The translations under genes and the position numbers were made by a program. This document shows positions 58,730 through 64,000 of a stretch of DNA of 64,000 nt, piece after piece. Location: contig SJOL01001962.1 of assembly GCA_004794785.1 (NCBI GenBank), positions 916,829-980,828 of the forward strand. Reading direction: 5' to 3'. Source of the DNA: Opisthorchis felineus. Taxonomy: Eukaryota; Platyhelminthes; Trematoda; Opisthorchiida; Opisthorchiidae. Within the stretch, counting starts at the first letter, position 1; every line of letters begins with the position of its first letter. The notes beneath the pieces are model-generated. The model ran no database searches and was not told the origin of the DNA. It worked only from the letters and a program-made list of their open reading frames with translations.

Positions 58730-58990
58730 ACACTCGTGTTAATACTAGCGATGTCGCTAACATGTTCATAGAATGTTAATAGCATGTTAGATATCCGGAG
58801 TTCGATTCTTAACTCTGCCAAATATATGGGTTTCTGATGAGCTCCATCAAGAGGAAAACTCGCGTCCGTTGATGCCCCTTCTCAGTGCAGACTCAGCAGA
58901 ATAATGGCCCTTGCCGAGAAGGAGGACTGTTTACATGGGAGTGGCGTGAAAACAAATTCTACGAGTCCCACCGTGAATATAGTGTTTGGA
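58730..58990 (+). mobile_element. SM-alpha-like SINE: pol III B box plus hammerhead-like core
   Basis: A possible A box (TAGCGATGTCGCTAA, about 58,745-58,759) and a good B-box-like GGAGTTCGATTCTTA at 58,797-58,811 are followed by a hammerhead-like core and then a conserved-looking tail (CCTTCTCAGTGCAGACTCAG, GAGAAGGAGGACTG). The SM-alpha family of schistosomes combines the same two parts. The element borders were not resolved. Confidence 0.5.
58834..58868 (+). ncRNA. hammerhead-like core in the SINE
   Basis: CTGATGA at 58,834, stem II CTC/GAG with loop CATCAA, then GGAAAACTCGCGTCC. AC/GT with loop TCGC forms stem III and GTC is the cleavage triplet at 58,864-58,866. The residue expected to be the invariant G before AAA is displaced by one position or mutated, and stem I is not obvious, so cleavage is doubtful. 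Confidence 0.45.
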
Positions 58991-60763
58991 AGACGTAACA
59001 TAATGTGCCACTCAAATAAAGGAAGAATGATTACTTTCTACCAGACTTTGCAATAAAATGATTCCAACATTTTAAAATATTACATAAATGACCGGAATTC
59101 TTGGTGGCAGAATAGGTTTCGTTCGCAACAAATTGTCCCAAGTAAATATCATTTTACGGCTACCTATATGGACGAAAACATATATACCGTTTATTGGTTT
59201 CTTATAAGTGACAGATGGTACTGTTTACAGCCATTTGAAACGTGTTGGCTGGTAAACATGAATTTCAAGTAATACGACAATATATGAAGGCTCGGAAACG
59301 GTACAACCAAAGTGTAAAAAGCTGGGTTGAAAATGGACCGTAGTTCTCTATTTTTTATTGCGGCTCACTGGTCATTCGCTCATCTCACACTTTGTTTTTT
59401 TATGATGTGTTAAAATTTGAACGCAAGTGAGTGAAAATGTCTAAGGTCTCTATCTCGATTCGCTATGGACAAGCTGGATTGATGAGCAGGACGTAAAACA
59501 TTCACCTTCCTAGGCCAAGAAAGCGCGATCCGAGCGCCTCTGTACTACGGTTTGTGAATGACACCAAGATAGACTGATGGCTATGCTAAACGTTACTTTG
59601 GTGCATGGTAATTTTTGTGAAGTCGGATGGAAGTCGCCGCTCGGAAGGTTAAAATCAAACGATAACTCCGCAAGACAACCCGATCTAACCTTGTAGATCG
59701 GCTTGAATTTAAGGGCTTCTTTCCACAAGCTGTTGATTGCTCCTGAAGTCCAAAGAATGACGTCAACTCTAACAGTACTACTGAGCGTCTTGTGCAGGAG
59801 TGTAGCGATGTGACCCACAGGCCTTCCCCGACGTTGTAGGAAAACCAATGGGCACAAAAAGAGGGGGTCAGCCGCGTATCCTCTCCGCGTAGAGGAAGCC
59901 TGTTTTATGCAATCTGGAATGCAAAGTTTATTCTCAGCGTGCTACCGTGTAGTTTTAGCTTCAGAATTAGAAGGCCACCGTAAATTAACATTCTTTTTAT
60001 CATTATATATCATGCATACCAAAAATCAGTAGCACTTCAGTGACAATGTCTTTGTTATGGTGAGTCACATATTGTCAAAGCAGAAGTTTCCTTAAATCTA
60101 GTTATGCGAACCATATATGTTTTATAGAGAAATATCATAATAATTGGATGAGAATGGATAAAAACAGAATGCCCAAAAATAATTTGAAACGGAGGTTGGC
60201 TGAAAAGCACTCGGTGGATTGTCTTCCACTTATACTGTGGTGACGCTGACCATTTTTAACTTGCACAAAATACTTAGTTGAGGTGGACGTCGCTTAGTAT
60301 GTGGACGTTCACTGGGGAAAAAAGGTCTCCATGACTAAGCTCTGCCCTTGATTTAAGTTGTTCATGACAAATGGACTGACCCGTATGCGTTACCAATCAA
60401 TTGATTGTTCTCCCAGGAGTTAACACGTCATGTGCGGGTGACGAACTCCTGTCGTTTCCCTTGTGGGTGTAACATGTGATTAGTGGAGTGGAAAATTGTT
60501 TTTCCTTGTCACCTCATTCAAGCCCTGAAGAAGAGTAACCGCGAAAGGAATTCCATGCGGAGGATCTTGAATTCGAGTGGAGGAGAAGAGCGGGTCTTTA
60601 GACAACTCATTCGCCCGAGGTGATGACGGATTGCAGCCAGCATTTATGTAGCAAACACTGAGGCGAACATTTGGTGGCAAGCTGAGAAATATCACCTTTA
60701 GGGAGACGCTTATGTTTACACATTGAATTTGGAGTATGACACTTTTCATTTAGTCGTTTCCAG
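58991..60763. other. unassigned, probably intron
   Basis: Nothing recognised; the minus frame at 59,510-59,857 lacks support. Confidence 0.35.
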
Positions 60764-60848
60764 AGGCAGGGTTTCGACTACACAGGTTTTACGACCACAG
60801 TGGACAAACGCATGCAAACTGCACTTTCAGATACTCTCAGAATGGCCG
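60764..60848 (+). CDS. candidate exon of the RNF220-like gene
   Basis: Acceptor TTAGTCGTTTCCAG, phase 0, 28 codons (RQGFDYTGFTTTVDKRMQTA, then LSDTLRMA) plus one base G, donor GTGAAC. That G plus AC at 61,179 gives Asp, so it joins in frame to the zinc-finger exon. A competing frame (60,723-61,058) overlaps it. The exon needs a phase-0 predecessor, which the 51,336-51,789 exon does not supply directly. Confidence 0.35.
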
Positions 60849-61178
60849 GTGAACACTGATCATAAAGGAGCTGAGTGTGACCGAGTACTTACTTTCAAAT
60901 TGCCGCAATTTGCAGTCTATCAAAAACTGAAAATCGTACAATTACCGTTGATCAGTCATGAGTTCCAAGAGACTTCACCACAGTTTCATTTACCTGAGAA
61001 CATTACTTGGGACCTGTTTAAGGATTTTCTCGTAGCTGAGGTTTATCATTATATCTAGTTTACTGGCTTGTCCTTTAAAGGCGAATGAGACTGTGCGGAA
61101 TGAATGTGTCGCATTGCATTCGTAAACTACAAATCCTAATGAGTGTTTTTTTAATGGGTAGTTCGTTTCTATCTTCAG

Positions 61179-61302
61179 ACAATGAAAACCTCCGATCCAG
61201 GTATCCATTTGTCTGTCCAATGTGCAAGGAGCGGATAGAATCAAATGACCTTGAGACCCATTTCAATTTTGAGTTGGAAAAATTCCGATTGGAAAGTGAT
61301 GA
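61179..61302 (+). CDS. rnf220: zinc-finger exon of an RNF220-family E3 ubiquitin ligase
   Basis: Acceptor GTTTCTATCTTCAG, phase 1 entry, consensus donor GA/GTGAGT. The peptide includes RYPFVCPMCKERIESNDLET, HFNFELEKFRLESDE. The spacing C-x2-C-x11-H followed by x3-EL-E(K/Q)-hydrophobic matches the conserved N-terminal domain of RNF220 (there CPIC, eleven residues, H, then MEQELEQL). In animals RNF220 ubiquitinates nuclear substrates and stabilises beta-catenin. The C-terminal RING exon is not in the window up to 64,000, so the gene would continue to the right. Confidence 0.65.
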
Positions 61303-61716
61303 GTGAGTCACTGTGTGTATCATTGATTAGCAGATGCGGAAAACAAAGAATTGGGCTTTATTTACGCTAAAATACGAGTAGATTATGTTGAATGTAGTTT
61401 TTGGTGGTTCAAATTTATTTCGGGTACCAGAAATATCGGCGAACGTTGTTTGACTTTTTTGAATTCTTTTTTTACTGATCCAGTAGATGGCTGGTGGCAC
61501 ACGCTCATCACTGTTTCCTTGAAAAAACCTTTTGCAATACAAGGCAATAAAAGTTTCTATACTTAAATGCAGTAAGACCGGGAAAGACGCGTTCTTCTTT
61601 GAACACATGATGCTTATCCGTAAGAAAACGATCATCTGGCTTTACTACTGAAAATATGCTAGACGTTATCGTCTTATGTGGGTATCTATGAGACAACCAG
61701 GCACAAGAAATTGGCC
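61303..61716. other. probable intron of the RNF220-like gene
   Basis: Nothing recognised. Confidence 0.35.
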
Positions 61717-61805
61717 TAGTACACTCATTTGCATACCAATTTGGTTTTGACGGGGGACTCACCTGGAACCCAGCTGAATCTGCTGCTTATTATGTTCTTA
61801 AGTGC
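61717..61805 (+). repeat. family 1 repeat, first part only
   Basis: ACACTCATTTGCATACCAAT, TTGGTTTTGACGGGGGACTC, ACCTGGAACCCAGCTGAATC, then TTATTATGTTCTTA; the HHR part is absent. Like the 10.8-kb piece, it stops after about 90 bp. Confidence 0.7.
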
Positions 61806-62249
61806 ACAGCTTACCAGGACGGAAGCTGGTGGCATATTTGAAGACACTTGTGAAGAAATGCGCACCAGCGTTGGAAAGCTAATACATGATCTTACTCAGT
61901 CGACCACACAATCCACTTACACATTTGACCCCAAAGTACTGGTTTTCAACCAATGATTCGTACAACCGTTGGAGGTGTGAGGTAGATAAAGTGGCACTAA
62001 CAGCAAGTTGCCGCAAAATTAAATGGAACTACCTCCCAAATTTAGGTGTAATTTTTTTCCTATTGGCCGCGTGCAATTAGTCCTGAAAACGCTATCCGCT
62101 AAGACCTTTGCGTCTTTGGTGGCTGTTCGTGACAGATACGTGCATCATGTCAGAAGCTACTCGTTTCAGAAAGAAACCATGTGGCTCAACAGCATCCCCG
62201 TATAGACTGACGGGCGTGGGTAAACTCATCACCTAATTTGCGCTGTTGC
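61806..62249. other. unassigned sequence
   Basis: Nothing recognised. Confidence 0.35.
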
Positions 62250-62258
62250 NNNNNNNNN
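62250..62258. other. assembly gap (9 N)
   Basis: A run of N directly before a TA repeat; the true repeat length is unknown. Confidence 0.98.

Positions 62259-62295
<37 letters not shown>
62259..62295. repeat. (TA)n microsatellite
   Basis: About 18 TA units after the gap. Confidence 0.95.
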
Positions 62296-62297
<2 letters not shown>

Positions 62298-64000
62298 TTT
62301 ACACTGGAAGGAGCTCGATTTAAACGAGTCACTTGGAACGACTGACTTGTAGGTCACAGTTTTAAAGGACAGATGTACAATTGTCCTCCTCGTGGGATGG
62401 TGTAGGATGGGCTAGATTTAACTGCCTCTTTAAGTTGTTCTTTTCTGAGAAAATGTCCAAAACCTGAACTACTAGTGACCTCGTTCTGGGGTTTTCTTCT
62501 CCTTATTAAAAAGAGACAAGCTTGGAAACTGTGGAAATTGGCGTTGGTTATGACGGGAGAAGGAAACGAGCATTGCACTTGCTTTAGCTAGTTTTATTTC
62601 CCAGGAAGCCGCAAACACTTATCATAAGATAAAATTAAGTTCTCCCAAGGTGCCTACAAATGAATCTGATTTGCAGCAACATAGTGGGTCAAAATGTTAT
62701 ATCTCCACGTAATTCCGTAGCGTTACTGTATTAGTGCTTTTATATATAGTTGACGTCGACTACTCTGCTTCTAGTTCTGATCGATTTTTAATCGCGTATC
62801 TTCGACTGCAATTGTCACATGTGTTCAGTCTTTTGCTCCGACTTTTTTAATCAATTAAGTGAGCTCTCTCACGTGAAATGACCTGCTGGACCTTTGCGAG
62901 TTCCACAAAGATCCAATAATACTACTTAAATATAGCAGCCTAGAAGGAGCTGTTATCGGAATGTTCGTGCGCAAAATACTTCACATTCTGACTTTGGCTG
63001 TTTCCATGGGTCAATTTCTTTGTGAGCTGACCTGTCGAAAACTTACGTTTCAAATTATTTTATTTCTAGTCACCATAGATGAACCGATGAAGAAAAGGAA
63101 TAAACTCAGCAAAAAAACTATATAACTAACCAAGTTTTTCAAAGTCATTCCCCTCCTGGAAAACGGGAGACAGCGACTTTTGTACAGAACATGACGAATC
63201 ACATCGGAAATTACTAACTAGATGAATTAGCACTTTACTTTGTTCGACCATCCCTAAACCACTCGATCCTGCCAGTTAAGTGGAAATTTTGCTCAAAAAG
63301 CAAAAGACAACTAAACGTGTAAGACCACGTTCTCATATTTCAGTTTTTGTTTTATCCACTCAGGTGGTTTTCCCAGGAGGTAACAATCACATCTTGTGGA
63401 TTAGCAATTAAGAAGACGATCAGTGACCAAAAGTTTAGCCTGTAATTGCAGTGACCCACCTGGAAGAGGTGCCTTGGAAGAACCATACTTCGGTACTATC
63501 AATGAAAAATTGACTAAGCGAGACACCATACATGTTTGTTACGGTCAGCTTGTACGAGAATTAGATTTTTCTACGTTGTTCTTGCTGTTCTTTCTCCAAA
63601 AATGTCCATATGGTGTGTGCCGGACAACTTTATCCTAGAAAACCTGACATCAGGGTTACTAGGATGCTGGAGCTTCGTTTTGCTGGATCCACGTTGGTGC
63701 AACTCACAAGGGAATAAGGAGTGAAATGATTCGAATGATTTAATAATTCCTGTTTTATTTTGGCTGCAGAAATAGCTACTTCAACTAACATCTGGTATGT
63801 GTGATGCTACAAAATTTCTCACGTTCAGACACAGTGATCTTTCGTGCTTTTGGAAGGCCAACGCAAAGAGTGGAATCTCAGGATTGGTCTTCTAAAGTTT
63901 GAAGATTACATGGGTGAACTATCACGCCTTATTTTCCGAGCGTTTGGATTTACGTTAAAAGGTCATGACTATGCATAAAATCATGTGAACGAATCATAAT
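62296..64000. other. unassigned sequence
   Basis: Open frames at 63,423-63,638 and 63,536-63,724 overlap each other and have no recognised domain. No RING-finger exon (C3HC4) was seen. Confidence 0.4.

Overview
The window is a eukaryotic, intron-rich, repeat-laden nuclear fragment. The best guess is a flatworm, most probably a large-genome tapeworm of the diphyllobothriid type. This rests on four things. Penelope-like element (PLE) fragments carry a GIY-YIG endonuclease. An APE-type non-LTR retrotransposon resembles those I associate with cestodes. Several repeats carry hammerhead-ribozyme (HHR) motifs. Small exons have good GT/AG borders and are separated by long introns. There are no operons, no Shine-Dalgarno sites, no rRNA, no intact tRNA and no CRISPR. 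Species is not determined.

Layout. 0-6 kb: a candidate membrane-protein exon (1996-2199), then a decayed PLE (3090 to about 4830). The PLE is interrupted by a 436-bp repeat with two opposed HHR motifs and a perfect 12-bp target-site duplication, and is followed by a second kind of HHR in its 3' region. 6.4-8.3 kb: a second dispersed repeat family and a 211-bp fold-back hairpin. 10-27.7 kb: mostly unassigned sequence with scattered HHR-bearing copies (10.8, 14.3, 26.1, 26.85 kb), SINE fragments and a possible start exon (25,990-26,024). 30-40.5 kb: the most gene-like part, with short phase-compatible exons on both strands (31.1-32.0 kb plus; 33.4-34.4 kb minus; 34.8-35.2 kb plus; 36.8-37.0 kb plus; 39.9-40.2 kb plus) and two PLE reverse-transcriptase fragments. 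44.7-50.1 kb: tRNA-derived SINEs, a degenerate antisense non-LTR element and plus-strand exons around it. 51.3-61.3 kb: a probable RNF220-family E3 ubiquitin-ligase gene on the plus strand. Its introns hold degenerate HHRs, a SINE, a minus-strand PLE and an SM-alpha-like element combining a pol III B box with an HHR-like core. 61.3-64 kb: an HHR-repeat fragment, a short run of N and a TA microsatellite.

Most exon calls come from splice-site consensus, reading-frame continuity and amino-acid composition, so they are provisional; only the RNF220-type zinc finger and the mobile-element domains are recognised by motif. The most interesting content is the set of hammerhead ribozymes. They occur in at least two sequence classes, often as head-to-head opposed pairs, and many lie within or beside predicted introns.
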